DNA from: Sphingobium sp. WTD-1
GTDB lineage: Bacteria; Pseudomonadota; Alphaproteobacteria; Sphingomonadales; Sphingomonadaceae
Assembly (NCBI RefSeq): GCF_030128825.1
Contig: NZ_CP119127.1
Coordinates: forward strand, 416,001-480,000
DNA length: 64,000 bases
Reading direction: 5' to 3'
The position numbers were made by a program, and so were the translations under genes. Every line of letters starts with the position of its first letter. Positions within the stretch are counted from its first letter, which is position 1. The notes under the pieces were generated by a model. The model was not told where the DNA came from. It made no database searches and saw only the letters and a list, made by a program, of their open reading frames with translations. Shown one piece after another: positions 1 to 7,521 of this stretch.

Positions 1-55
1 AGCAGTGAAATTTACATCGGAAATTTCTTATTTCAACCAATATTAAATTGTTCGT

Positions 56-83
56 TTGACATTTCCCAAATATAATATATTTT
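56..83 (+). promoter_or_regulatory. Candidate promoter of the cold-shock gene
   Basis: A perfect TTGACA lies at 56-61 and an AT-rich TATTTT at 78-83 with a 16-base spacer. Transcription from here would give a leader of about 120 bases before the csp start. Long structured leaders are typical of cold-shock genes, but no specific fold was worked out. Other -10 choices exist in the AT-rich run. Confidence 0.4.
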
Positions 84-208
84 CAATAGTGCTTAACGTC
101 GCCTGCGACGAAATTTGCATCCTATTTGGGTGTCGTTTCCTTACTTGCGCTATCAGCTTCACCTGCAATTCCGCGGGTGGATTCTCTGTTTTCGTGAAGG
201 GAACGCCC

Positions 209-415
209 ATGCCTATCGGCACCGTAAAATTCTTTAATTCTGACAAGGGGTACGGCTTCCTCGCCCCCGAGGACGGCGGTCCGGACAGTTTTGTCCATAT
301 TTCTGCCGTAGAGCGTGCGGGAATGATAACGCTCCATAAGGATCAGCGTCTGAGCTACGAAGTCGAAGCAGATCGACGAGGCAAGCAGTCGGCCGTGAAC
401 CTGGAAGCCGCGTAA
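209..415 (+). CDS. Cold-shock protein (CspA family)
   Basis: A 68-residue single cold-shock domain, the usual size for a stand-alone CspA-type RNA chaperone that binds single-stranded RNA and DNA in the cytoplasm. The RNP1-like motif KGYGFLAP and the RNP2-like motif DSFVHIS are both present, and the protein begins with the family-typical MPIGTVKFFN. The ATG at 209 was preferred over the upstream in-frame ATG at 56 because the extra 51 residues do not resemble the family and GTGAAGGGA lies just upstream. It stands alone and is followed by a terminator-like hairpin. It is well recognised as a csp paralogue, but which one cannot be said. Confidence 0.93.
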   Translation: MPIGTVKFFNSDKGYGFLAPEDGGPDSFVHISAVERAGMITLHKDQRLSYEVEADRRGKQSAVNLEAA

Positions 416-444
416 ATTACGAAGTCGAGTTTTTATTTTACACT

Positions 445-486
445 GCCAGCGCGGCATTGCGTCGCGCTGGCTTGCCGTCTTGTCTT
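445..486 (+). terminator. Probable intrinsic terminator of csp
   Basis: A perfect 9-base inverted repeat, GCCAGCGCG (445-453) and CGCGCTGGC (463-471), with a 9-base loop begins 29 bases after the csp stop. It is followed by a T-rich but interrupted stretch (TTGCCGTCTTGTCTTTG). Confidence 0.65.
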
Positions 487-857
487 TGCTTAAACATCGG
501 ATAGCGGTTAAGTACCACATAATTGCCCGAAATATGGGCAATTGCCGCCGGCCAAGTGACAGCGGCCTAATGCTCCGGCTTTTTTTCTTTTGCCTTATGT
601 GCCGGCGAAAGACGTCGTTGAGCGAGACTTTTTCATTACATCACATGCCAAGATGCGTGTTTCAGGAATATCATGAATCTCAGTATCCGTTTGAATATGG
701 CTCATGCCAAATTATCGCCCGCGACTGGCAAAACGCCGCGTTCATTTTACCAAAACGTCCCTTTGGGCACTCTGCCCGTGCGCGAATTGCGCAGGGCTGT
801 CGCTGAAATGATCGATTGACGTCCGTCGCAACGACATCCAACTCGCAGGAGATCGAC
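487..857. other. Non-coding stretch with two hairpins
   Basis: No convincing gene. A perfect inverted repeat AATTGCCC (521-528) / GGGCAATT (536-543) with a 7-base loop lies at 521-543. Further on, GCCGG (547-551) and CCGGC (575-579) flank a loop and are followed by seven T residues, which could be another terminator. The only long open frame (480-806) has no family resemblance and low-complexity composition. Confidence 0.4.
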
Positions 858-1064
858 ATGCCCGCCACGATCGACTTCTACCTGGCCCGCGTCGCACAAT
901 GTGACAAAGAGGCGCAGGAAACCAATCTGGCGAATGTGAAAGAGCGCTGCCTGCGGTCAAAAGCTGCATGGCAGATCATGTCTGATCGCGCTTTGCTGGT
1001 CCAGATCGACCGCAAAAGACAAGCGCTGGACAAGATGCGAAAAAAGGATGAGCATCTTGATTAA
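858..1064 (+). CDS. Small hypothetical protein
   Basis: A 68-residue, highly charged, probably all-helical cytoplasmic protein, not recognised. The ATG at 858 was chosen because a good Shine-Dalgarno sequence (CAGGAGA) lies six bases upstream; an earlier in-frame start (816) has none. Its C-terminus (KKDEHLD) overlaps the next gene by 17 bases, so the two are probably cotranscribed and translationally coupled. The Arg/Lys-rich C-terminal helix could bind nucleic acid or a partner protein, but nothing shows this directly. Confidence 0.6.
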   Translation: MPATIDFYLARVAQCDKEAQETNLANVKERCLRSKAAWQIMSDRALLVQIDRKRQALDKMRKKDEHLD

Positions 1065-1281
1065 GCGGGCTGGAAGACGGTTCGACGGTCCATATCTATC
1101 TTCGGATCAGATCGAGCGCCAAGGGCATATTCTTGAACTTGCCATAGCCCGATTGGGCTCTCAGGGCGCCATCGCATTTCTGAACGGCGAAGAGCCCGGC
1201 CTCGGCGGCCGACCACTAGATATCGCGGTAAAAAGCTCTTCGGGGCTTGAGGCGGTAAAGCGAATTCTCGAAGAACTCTGA
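1048..1281 (+). CDS. Antitoxin-type MbcA/ParS/Xre C-terminal domain protein (DUF2384-like)
   Basis: A 77-residue protein whose second half (FLNGEEPGLGGRPLDIAV, then a helix ending in VKRILEEL) resembles the toxin-binding C-terminal domain of MbcA/ParS/Xre antitoxins, with the characteristic L-N-x-x-x-P-x-L-G-G-x-P-L-D pattern. The N-terminal helix-turn-helix of full-length Xre antitoxins is missing or very short. No RES-domain toxin, the usual partner, is adjacent; the overlapping upstream gene is an unknown 68-residue protein. Stand-alone short versions of this domain occur in sphingomonads, so it may not be a true antitoxin. The assignment rests on the motif alone. Confidence 0.6.
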   Translation: MSILIKRAGRRFDGPYLSSDQIERQGHILELAIARLGSQGAIAFLNGEEPGLGGRPLDIAVKSSSGLEAVKRILEEL

Positions 1282-1993
1282 TAGATATTGTCAGATTTAT
1301 CATTGATGCTTTTGCGCTTAAGCATCCGCGCATCGTTGTCCGATGGCCAAGGGCTGGGTCACGAACAGCGCAAGGTCGCGCTGATGAATATGCGGAACCC
1401 CGACCATAAGCCAACAAGCTTGGGATGCAGTCCAGCACCGTCATCTCCACTGTCAAGGCGATGGGTATGAAGGCAGTTCCATTGGGCCGGCGGCAAAACA
1501 GGCGTGGATGGGCAGGGGAAGGCAGCCCGCCAGGCCATCCATGGTCATGAGCGGGCGCTGCATTTGCTGTCAGCGCCAGGTGAGCGAGCGCATTTCTTGG
1601 TTGCCAACCAATTATGCCGAATTCTCGAACAGAGTGGAGGAGCAGCATATTGGATGATGGGGACGATCTGAAGATCGGTGAATTATGAAAATCTATAAAA
1701 CGTCTTATGATATTAAATAGATATCAAAGTGAATATGGTATAATATGATTATTTTTAAAATAATTAAGAGCGTTCTACATATTTGATCTCAAATATCATG
1801 CATTATATTTTATAAAATATCGTTGCTATGCCGATCCAATAATTCTTAAGGTTTTTCATGTGATTTCAAAATTAAATCATGGACTTTGAGAATATTATTT
1901 GATAAACACAATTATTGCGCGAAATTTGCTGCAAGCATTCGCCGTGACAGAGAGACCAACGTGCTCCCGCTTGCCAGCTGAGGGAGCCCATCC
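1282..1993. other. Intergenic region with decayed coding traces and an AT-rich island
   Basis: No intact gene. Between about 1440 and 1665 one plus-strand frame stays open and reads like protein (it contains HERALHLLSAP and ILEQSGG) but has no proper start, so it may be the remnant of a small gene. From about 1665 to 1925 the base composition falls sharply to mostly A and T, unlike almost everything else here. Confidence 0.5.
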
Positions 1994-2203
1994 GTGGAAG
2001 ATCTAAATTATTTGCTCAAGCGCGAGCAGGAAGAGTTGCTGCGTGCCCAAAGCGCGCATTGCCGGGCTGCATCCCATGCGCATCAGCGTTTGGCCAACCG
2101 TTATGCGCAGCGCATTCGAGAACATGTGCATCCCTATCGATCGGAGCGTCCCGATGGTTCAGCCCCTTTCGCTTTAAACGACCAGCGGGATTGTCGGATA
2201 TGA
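1994..2203 (+). CDS. Small hypothetical protein, first of a coupled trio
   Basis: A 69-residue protein from a GTG start with GAGGGAG upstream. It is rich in Glu, Arg, Ala and His, with a likely amphipathic helix (LLKREQEELLRAQSA) over the first 40 residues. The family is not recognised, though short helical proteins of this style are common in sphingomonad genomes. Its stop overlaps the next start as ATGA (2200-2203), so the three small genes 1994-2621 form one translationally coupled unit. Similar helical patterns in the first and third proteins suggest related or interacting products. Confidence 0.55.
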   Translation: MEDLNYLLKREQEELLRAQSAHCRAASHAHQRLANRYAQRIREHVHPYRSERPDGSAPFALNDQRDCRI

Positions 2204-2436
2204 GCAGGGCCATAAACATCATGGAATCAGCCGATGCAGTGCGGCTGGTGTGTCAAAAAAACGGCTTCAGGATTTCGGTTCTCGAGGCGCTTGACTCCGG
2301 TGGCGTGCGGATCGTTCTGCTTGACCCACGGGATGCCGATGCGCTTCGCGCTTTGATGAAGGGTAAGCTGATCGAAGGATCTGTCACACGCTCCCGATCG
2401 CATGTGGCCCGTCACCATCCGCCGTCAGCACGATGA
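2200..2436 (+). CDS. Small hypothetical protein, second of the trio
   Basis: A 78-residue protein starting in the ATGA overlap with the preceding gene and ending in an ATGA overlap with the next, which fixes both ends. The pattern is alternating strand and helix: a helix (MESADAVRLVCQKN), strands FRISVLEAL and GVRIVLLD, then a helix rich in Ala, Leu and Lys, and a basic His/Arg-rich tail. It is not recognised. A small alpha/beta fold is likely. Confidence 0.55.
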   Translation: MSRAINIMESADAVRLVCQKNGFRISVLEALDSGGVRIVLLDPRDADALRALMKGKLIEGSVTRSRSHVARHHPPSAR

Positions 2437-2621
2437 ATATGGCCATGGGTCGGTTCGACTATCTTAACCGCCGGAGATTGGCCGAGTTAAAGCATGCTGA
2501 GCTTGCGGAGAATCCTGCGATCAGAGCAAGGCACGAGGATTTGGCTCGTGCCTATGCGAAGATCATTTCCGTGTTGCAACGCGAAGAGGCTTCATCGCCT
2601 CTACAGCAGTGGCAATTCTGA
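2433..2621 (+). CDS. Small hypothetical protein, third of the trio
   Basis: A 62-residue, Arg/Glu/Ala-rich, probably helical-hairpin protein (RRRLAELKHAELAEN... HEDLARAYAKIISVL). The start is set by the ATGA overlap with the upstream gene. The pattern of charged helix, loop, then an H-x-x-L-A-x-x-Y-A segment resembles the first protein of the trio (HQRLANRYAQRI), which suggests an old duplication. Function unknown. Confidence 0.55.
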   Translation: MNMAMGRFDYLNRRRLAELKHAELAENPAIRARHEDLARAYAKIISVLQREEASSPLQQWQF

Positions 2622-2773
2622 ACTAACCCGGCCAAGTGCCATCACGACAAATCAAATGTGAGTCTCCGGTTTACTGACCTGAGAACGACGATGCCTGCCA
2701 AGCCCGGTCGCGCGCTGTCGCGAATGGAAGCCTGGCAGGCTTGGTCTCATGCTTACAAGGCTGGTACGGACTG

Positions 2774-3571
2774 TCAGGCCCCGGCCTTGGCGGCGAACCA
2801 GATATTGTGCCAGCGTTCGGCGCTGCCGCTAAAGGCTGGCAGCAAAATCTCATCCAGACAGAATCCGGCCTGCTCCAGCCTTTCGGCAAATGCGTCATCG
2901 CTGTAGGCTGACCATATCGACAGTAGGCCGCCCGGTTTCAGTGCCGCATAGGCCATTTCCAAGCCGTCGGTCGAATAAAGCCTGTCGTTGCTTTTTCTGA
3001 TGAAACCGTCTGGACCATTATCGACGTCGAGCAGAATGGCATCGAAGCGATCCTTCTCATGGGTAATGACATCAAACACGTCGGCCAATTGAATTCTGAC
3101 TCGCGGATCTGTCAGATTGGTACCGAACAAGTGCATCAGAGGTCCGTTAGCCCAGCTTATGATTTTGGGCACGAGCTCGGCAACCGTGATGGTCGCGCTT
3201 TGTGACCAGGCGTCGAGCGCAGCCGCGAGCGTGAAGCCCATGCCGAGGCCGCCAATCAAAATATTGCCATCGCGCTGAGCAAGACGCTCTTGGGTCAGCC
3301 TTGCGAGAGCCTTTTCGGATTCATGATCCCGGCTGCCCATCAACTCATCATCGCCGAACTGGATCGAGAACTCTGTCCCACACTGGAGGAGGTGAAGCTG
3401 GCCACCGCCCGGAATATCGGCAATATCGACCGTAATTATCGGGAGGCTTTTGTCCGATCCTGCCCCGTTTTCCTGTACTCCTTTCCTTTCTGGGGATGCG
3501 CCTCTGCCATTCCAGGCGTCATTGGAGGCAGGGGGCGACGACCGCGCAATGCGCGTTCCGCTATAGTTCAT
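2774..3571 (-). CDS. Spermidine synthase-like SAM-dependent methyltransferase fold protein
   Basis: A 265-residue protein with a Rossmann nucleotide-binding fold of the spermidine synthase/methyltransferase type. A glycine-rich loop (GGLGMGFTLAAAL), an acidic strand end (ITVAELV), and the DAILLDVDNGPDGF segment followed by LKPGGLLSIWSAY correspond to motifs I, II, IV and the GG of the core. The N-terminal 50 residues are Ser/Arg/Gly-rich and probably disordered. The ATG at 3571 was chosen; the frame stays open to 3670, but the extra residues look random. The substrate is unknown: polyamine aminopropyl transfer or methyl transfer are both possible. It converges with the upstream small-gene trio and is monocistronic. 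Confidence 0.75.
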   Translation of the reverse strand: MNYSGTRIARSSPPASNDAWNGRGASPERKGVQENGAGSDKSLPIITVDIADIPGGGQLHLLQCGTEFSIQFGDDELMGSRDHESEKALARLTQERLAQRDGNILIGGLGMGFTLAAALDAWSQSATITVAELVPKIISWANGPLMHLFGTNLTDPRVRIQLADVFDVITHEKDRFDAILLDVDNGPDGFIRKSNDRLYSTDGLEMAYAALKPGGLLSIWSAYSDDAFAERLEQAGFCLDEILLPAFSGSAERWHNIWFAAKAGA

Positions 3572-3887
3572 GGAATTCCTGTCGCGTTCTGGATCAAGCG
3601 CGCCGTAAACCGAAGTGGCGTCGATTACGCGGTGACACCGAACCATGCCTGCCTTTTGGAGGCATGGCAAGGAAGGCTATACCGCACGGTGTAGCCTTGG
3701 AGACTGCGATTTGGCGGGAAATAGCCAATGCGTCTCGACCAACAATATAGGGGCACCACAATTAGTCGCTGAAATATAAAATGAATTTCGGAACTTAATC
3801 CATATCAATCCGCTTACAGCCTATCGGTGACATGTTCGGCGCATCACCGACTGAGAGACATTGTGCTCCCGCTGCAAGGGAGAACAT
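3572..3887. other. Intergenic region between divergent genes
   Basis: This separates the leftward methyltransferase-like gene from the rightward response regulator. The final 30 bases hold the ribosome-binding site AAGGGAGA for 3888. No repeats or recognisable operators were seen; the 3740-3830 part is AT-richer and is the likely promoter zone. Confidence 0.4.
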
Positions 3888-4256
3888 ATGCTATCAGGAT
3901 TCTGCGTGCTGATCGTCGAGGATGATCCGCTTATTGCAATGGCGCTTTGCGAAAATGTAGAAGCCGTAGGCGGTACAGTTGCCGGGCCGTTTTCAGCCGT
4001 CAGTGAAGCCGTCAATTTCCTTACCCAGGCCAAGATTGACGCTGCCATCGTTGACGCAAATCTCCGGGATCGCGATGTGACGCCTCTAGCACTTTTGCTG
4101 ATAGAAAGCGCAATACCGTTCCTAGTGTACAGCGCTGCCGGACTTCCTCCAGAACTGCAAGCGCGGCATCCTCACTTGCCGCTTGTTATGAAGCCTGGCC
4201 AACCGGTCGAAAGGCTCAGGTCACTGCTTGGAGACAGTGCAAATGGCGCATCCTGA
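3888..4256 (+). CDS. Single-domain response regulator (receiver only)
   Basis: A 122-residue receiver domain without an output domain. It shows the acidic pair in VLIVEDDPLIA, the phospho-acceptor Asp in AAIVDANLRD, a hydroxyl residue in FLVYSAAG and the conserved Lys-Pro of VMKPGQP, all in the right order. Such stand-alone receivers act as phosphate shuttles or partner-binding switches, often with HWE-type kinases in alphaproteobacteria (one lies at 57.8 kb here, with no proof of pairing). The ATG at 3888 has AAGGGAGA seven bases upstream; an earlier in-frame start at 3861 lacks one. Confidence 0.85.
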   Translation: MLSGFCVLIVEDDPLIAMALCENVEAVGGTVAGPFSAVSEAVNFLTQAKIDAAIVDANLRDRDVTPLALLLIESAIPFLVYSAAGLPPELQARHPHLPLVMKPGQPVERLRSLLGDSANGAS

Positions 4257-4490
4257 TGCTCACACCTCCCATCATCGGTTGCGGCAGGGACAAAGTGAGA
4301 GTCTGATTGCTGGACAGTAACCTGCTGCACCAGACTCATTTCTTGGGATTATTTTATCACGCAGAAGTTTGTCGAAGGCCGTTTGGGCATCATCCTCTTC
4401 TGAAACCCCGATCACTGGCCATGAAACGCTCCAGCATCGGGCCGATCAACCGCTCAATTGCCATGGGATGGGTCAGTCCTGTGTCGCTAG

Positions 4491-6137
4491 CCCGTCTTAT
4501 TCACCGACGGGGGCCTGAAGGGTTGGCGGGAGTGGCATAAGCCTCTGATCTGAATTAGGAACTGGGTGTCTACGCCGGCCCTGCTGCAGGGCAGAAAATG
4601 CCACAGGCCACACCCGCCATGAAAGACGATATCGCAACTTCATTCCGATTCCCAGCGGTCGGCGGGAAGAAGATCACAGCCGCGTTTGACGGTGGCCGAC
4701 TGACCTCGGACGGCGGCGTTCTGCTGCTTGCGCAGGCCGAGCGCGCGATGGGGCTCTGCCGGCGGCTTGCGGGTTGCATTGCCGATCCGCGTGACCCGAC
4801 GCGGGTGATCCATCGCCTCGATGACATCCTACGTGCCCGGGTGTTCGCGATCGCGTGCGGCTATGAAGATGCCGATGATCTCGACGCCCTGCGCGACGAT
4901 CCGGGCTTCCGCCTGGCGCTGGGCAAGTTGCCGGGATCGGGCGCGGGGCTTGCCAGCCAACCGACGATGAGCCGCTGGGAGAATGCTCCGACCACGCGTG
5001 AGCTGGCCAGGATGATGGCCGAGATGATCGGCGTCTACTGCGCCAGCTATCCGGCTCCACCAGTGGCGGTGACGCTGGACATCGATGACACCTGCGATGT
5101 CGTGCACGGCTATCAGCAGTTGTCCTTCTGGAACGGGCATCACGGTGAGCGCTGCTTCCTGCCGATCCATGTGTACGACACCGCGACCGGTCGTCCGGTC
5201 GCGATGCTGCTGCGCACCGGTAAGACGCCGTCAGGCGCCGAAGCTGCCGGCCACATCCGGCGCCTGGTGCGTCATATCCGCCGGTACTGGCCAGAAACGC
5301 ACATCACCTTCCGCGGCGACGGGCATTATGGCCGCCCCGAAGTCATGGCCTTCTGCGAGGCCCACCGCGTCGATTACGTGTTCGGCTTGCCGACCAATGC
5401 CGCGCTACGTGCTGATCCGGTCATCGTTGCCATCGCAGACGCCTGCGCGGTCAAGCGGGCCACGGCCCAGTATCCGGTCCTGCGCAACTATGCCGAGACG
5501 CACTACGGCGCAAAGAGCTGGAACTGCCAGCGCCGCGTCGTCGCCCGGATCGAGGCCAGCACGCTGGGCATGGATATCCGCTACGTCGTCACCTCGCTGA
5601 CCGAAGGCTCGGCCGAGCATATCTACGACACGCTTTACTGCGCGCGCGGCCAAGCCGAAAACCTGATCAAGCGCCACAAGGCTCAACTCGCCAGCGATCG
5701 CACCTCGTGCCGCTCAGCCAATGCCAATCAAATGCGCCTCATCCTACACACCGCCGCCTACTGGCTGTTGTGGCGCGTCCAGCAGGCGATCCCCAAGACC
5801 ACCGCGCTGGCCACGGCCGAGTTCGCAACGCTACGCTTGCGGCTGCTCAAGGTGGCTGCCCGCGTCATCGAAACCTCCTCGCGTATCCGTCTCGCCTTCG
5901 CGTCAGCCTGCCCGGAGGCCGACGTGTTCAAAGCAATCGCCACCAGTCTCCGGCCAGCACCGACATAGCCAGTGCGGCAGTGCCGCCGAAAGCCCGAGCC
6001 CTCGTCCATCAACCTCGAAAAGCCCTTTGCTCCTGCTGCGGTGAAAAACGCCGGCGCTGGCGCTCGCCCAGATCACGCGGCAACCGACCCACCAAACCCG
6101 AAATACCCCAGTGCAGCGGGCTCATGAATAAGCCGGG
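4491..6137 (+). mobile_element. IS1380-family insertion sequence, complete, 1647 bp
   Basis: The ends are inverted repeats: CCCGTCTTATTCA on the left (4491-4503) and TGAATAAGCCGGG on the right (6125-6137), 12 of 13 matching. Both sides carry the tetranucleotide CTAG (4487-4490 and 6138-6141), a target duplication of the size known for the family. The single transposase gene and the total length of about 1.65 kb fit IS1380 itself. About 170 bases of non-coding DNA separate the transposase stop from the right end. The element sits inside the DUF2274 gene. Confidence 0.93.
4598..5968 (+). CDS. IS1380-family transposase
   Basis: A 456-residue DDE transposase. The N-terminal segment (AFDGGRLTSDGGVLLLAQAE, then a DDILRARVFAIACGYEDADD region) is the hallmark of IS1380-type proteins. 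The catalytic acids are visible as the Asp of LDIDDTCD, the Asp of FRGDGHYG and the Glu of RGQAENLIKRHK. The frame is intact, so the element could be active. The start at 4598 was taken as the first ATG after the left end; an ATG at 4619 is an alternative. The gene runs opposite to the trb operon it interrupts. Confidence 0.93.
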   Translation: MPQATPAMKDDIATSFRFPAVGGKKITAAFDGGRLTSDGGVLLLAQAERAMGLCRRLAGCIADPRDPTRVIHRLDDILRARVFAIACGYEDADDLDALRDDPGFRLALGKLPGSGAGLASQPTMSRWENAPTTRELARMMAEMIGVYCASYPAPPVAVTLDIDDTCDVVHGYQQLSFWNGHHGERCFLPIHVYDTATGRPVAMLLRTGKTPSGAEAAGHIRRLVRHIRRYWPETHITFRGDGHYGRPEVMAFCEAHRVDYVFGLPTNAALRADPVIVAIADACAVKRATAQYPVLRNYAETHYGAKSWNCQRRVVARIEASTLGMDIRYVVTSLTEGSAEHIYDTLYCARGQAENLIKRHKAQLASDRTSCRSANANQMRLILHTAAYWLLWRVQQAIPKTTALATAEFATLRLRLLKVAARVIETSSRIRLAFASACPEADVFKAIATSLRPAPT

Positions 6138-6249
6138 CTAGCGTGGATGCGCGCATAAGCCGTCAGATCCCGATGTACCGCAGCGGAAAGTTCGACCGAG
6201 ATTTTGACTGGCTTATCATCCTCGATCGGTCCTAGCTTGAGTTTGACCA

Positions 6250-7521
6250 TCACTTCTGCCCTTCCCATGGTTCCAATATGATGTCTCGCTTCACCATCAC
6301 GCGCAGAGGATGGCCAGGTCTGATGGTGAGTGTCGGAGGAATCGTCAGTTGCTGCCCGATGATCTGTCGGCCTGCCTGACTGATGCTGTCCTGCGTGCCA
6401 TATCGCAGCGCTCGCACGAGACTTCCGTCATCGTCGGCCATAACCTCGGTCCCCATGTTCAACAGGGTCGAGATGAATGCTGCGCCGAGCAAGCCGGCCC
6501 AATGATTGTCCACACCATCCTGCAGGCCCGACCTGCCGGACTGATCGGCGCCCTGAAGCCGGTCGAGCAGAATCGAACGGCTGTCGGGAAAAATAAGGCG
6601 GTCCCAGGCGATCAATATCCTCTGCTGTCCCGCTGCGGTCGCACTGTCATATTCGCCGATCAGCCGAGACCCTTGCGGGATGAGCAGGATCTGGCCCGAC
6701 GGGCTATCATAAACATTTTCCGTCACCTGCGCGGTGATAAGGCCGGGAAGATCGGATCGGATTCCTGTGATCAGCGCAGCAGGGATGACATTGCCCGCCT
6801 GCACGACATAGGGCGATGCCGAATTCGCAACGCGCTGTGTGCTTGCCTCGGCGATAGCGACAGGCGCCAGAAACGTGCGCCTATTCGTATCGGCGGTTCG
6901 GGACTGGAGGGGCTGGCTTTCAGCTTCAGCCCTCGGGTCCCGGGGCGCTCTGGCCTCCGCTGGCAGCACCCCGTCCGGTTCATTCGCCCTTGCAACCGTT
7001 GGCGCTGAGGCAAGGAACAATCTGCTCGATAGCGCGGCCTCACGCATGCTCCTCTGGCGCTCCCGCTCTTGCTGGCGCGCCGTCAGGCGCTCATCGCTGG
7101 GTGGCGAGCGGCCGGGGTTTGTCAGACTTGGCTGTTGTTGCGCTTCAAGCAGCGGCTGTCCCGGGACGTCGGTTAATGGCACCCCCAATTTGGGAATTTT
7201 GGAATAGTCGTCGGGTGCTGAGGCTATGGTTTCGGCTTTGATGCGGCCGTGCGAGACCGGTATGTTTTCGACGCCCTCGATCGTCTTTGGCCGCAGGGCA
7301 TAGATCAATGTTCCGGCAATGCAGATGCAACTGACGGCCGCCAGAAGCCCGATCGCTTTCCGGGACAGACGCATGGCCGGCGGCGAGGCCGCCCGCAACG
7401 CAACCGCCTCAGAATTTTTGTCTTTTGATACATTGGCGGGCGGGATGTCGTCATGTTTATCGATCTCGACTTGGTCCTCGACCTTGTCGCCCGGCTTGCT
7501 GCTATTTTCTGCGCTGCTCAT
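6250..7521 (-). CDS. trbI: Conjugal transfer protein TrbI (VirB10-like)
   Basis: A 423-residue energy-sensing scaffold of the type IV secretion core complex, spanning inner membrane to outer membrane. It has a cytoplasmic charged N-terminus, one transmembrane helix at about residues 54-76, a long Pro/Gln/Arg-rich periplasmic linker and the C-terminal VirB10/TrbI beta domain (VVQAGNVIPAALITGIRSDLPG, then YDSPSGQILLIPQGSRLIGEYDS). The ATG at 7521 overlaps the trbG stop as TAATG. Its stop overlaps the start of the disrupted DUF2274 gene. Last intact gene of the operon. Confidence 0.95.
   Translation of the reverse strand: MSSAENSSKPGDKVEDQVEIDKHDDIPPANVSKDKNSEAVALRAASPPAMRLSRKAIGLLAAVSCICIAGTLIYALRPKTIEGVENIPVSHGRIKAETIASAPDDYSKIPKLGVPLTDVPGQPLLEAQQQPSLTNPGRSPPSDERLTARQQERERQRSMREAALSSRLFLASAPTVARANEPDGVLPAEARAPRDPRAEAESQPLQSRTADTNRRTFLAPVAIAEASTQRVANSASPYVVQAGNVIPAALITGIRSDLPGLITAQVTENVYDSPSGQILLIPQGSRLIGEYDSATAAGQQRILIAWDRLIFPDSRSILLDRLQGADQSGRSGLQDGVDNHWAGLLGAAFISTLLNMGTEVMADDDGSLVRALRYGTQDSISQAGRQIIGQQLTIPPTLTIRPGHPLRVMVKRDIILEPWEGQK

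Larger units (their letters stand above)
4390..6250 (-). pseudogene. DUF2274 gene of the trb operon, split by an IS1380-family element
   Basis: Removing the element and one CTAG copy restores a continuous leftward frame: start at 6250 (MVKLKLGPIEDDKP..., AYARIHA), junction, then DTGLTHPMAIERLIGP and a stop at 4390, about 70 residues in all. DUF2274 proteins are small helical proteins regularly found just after trbI in sphingomonad transfer operons. The start codon overlaps the trbI stop as TGATG. The 5' part is 6138-6250 and the 3' part 4390-4490. The reading frame across the empty site is intact with no extra lesions, so the insertion looks recent. Confidence 0.85.

Noticed and set aside
1061..1648. 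Long leftward open frame of 195 residues
   Set aside because: It is the mirror frame of the 1048-1281 gene and of decayed sequence, rich in Arg/Pro/Ala, with no motif.
2693..2745. Inverted repeat GCCTGCCA / TGGCAGGC between convergent genes as a terminator
   Set aside because: The loop is over 30 bases and there is no T run on either strand.
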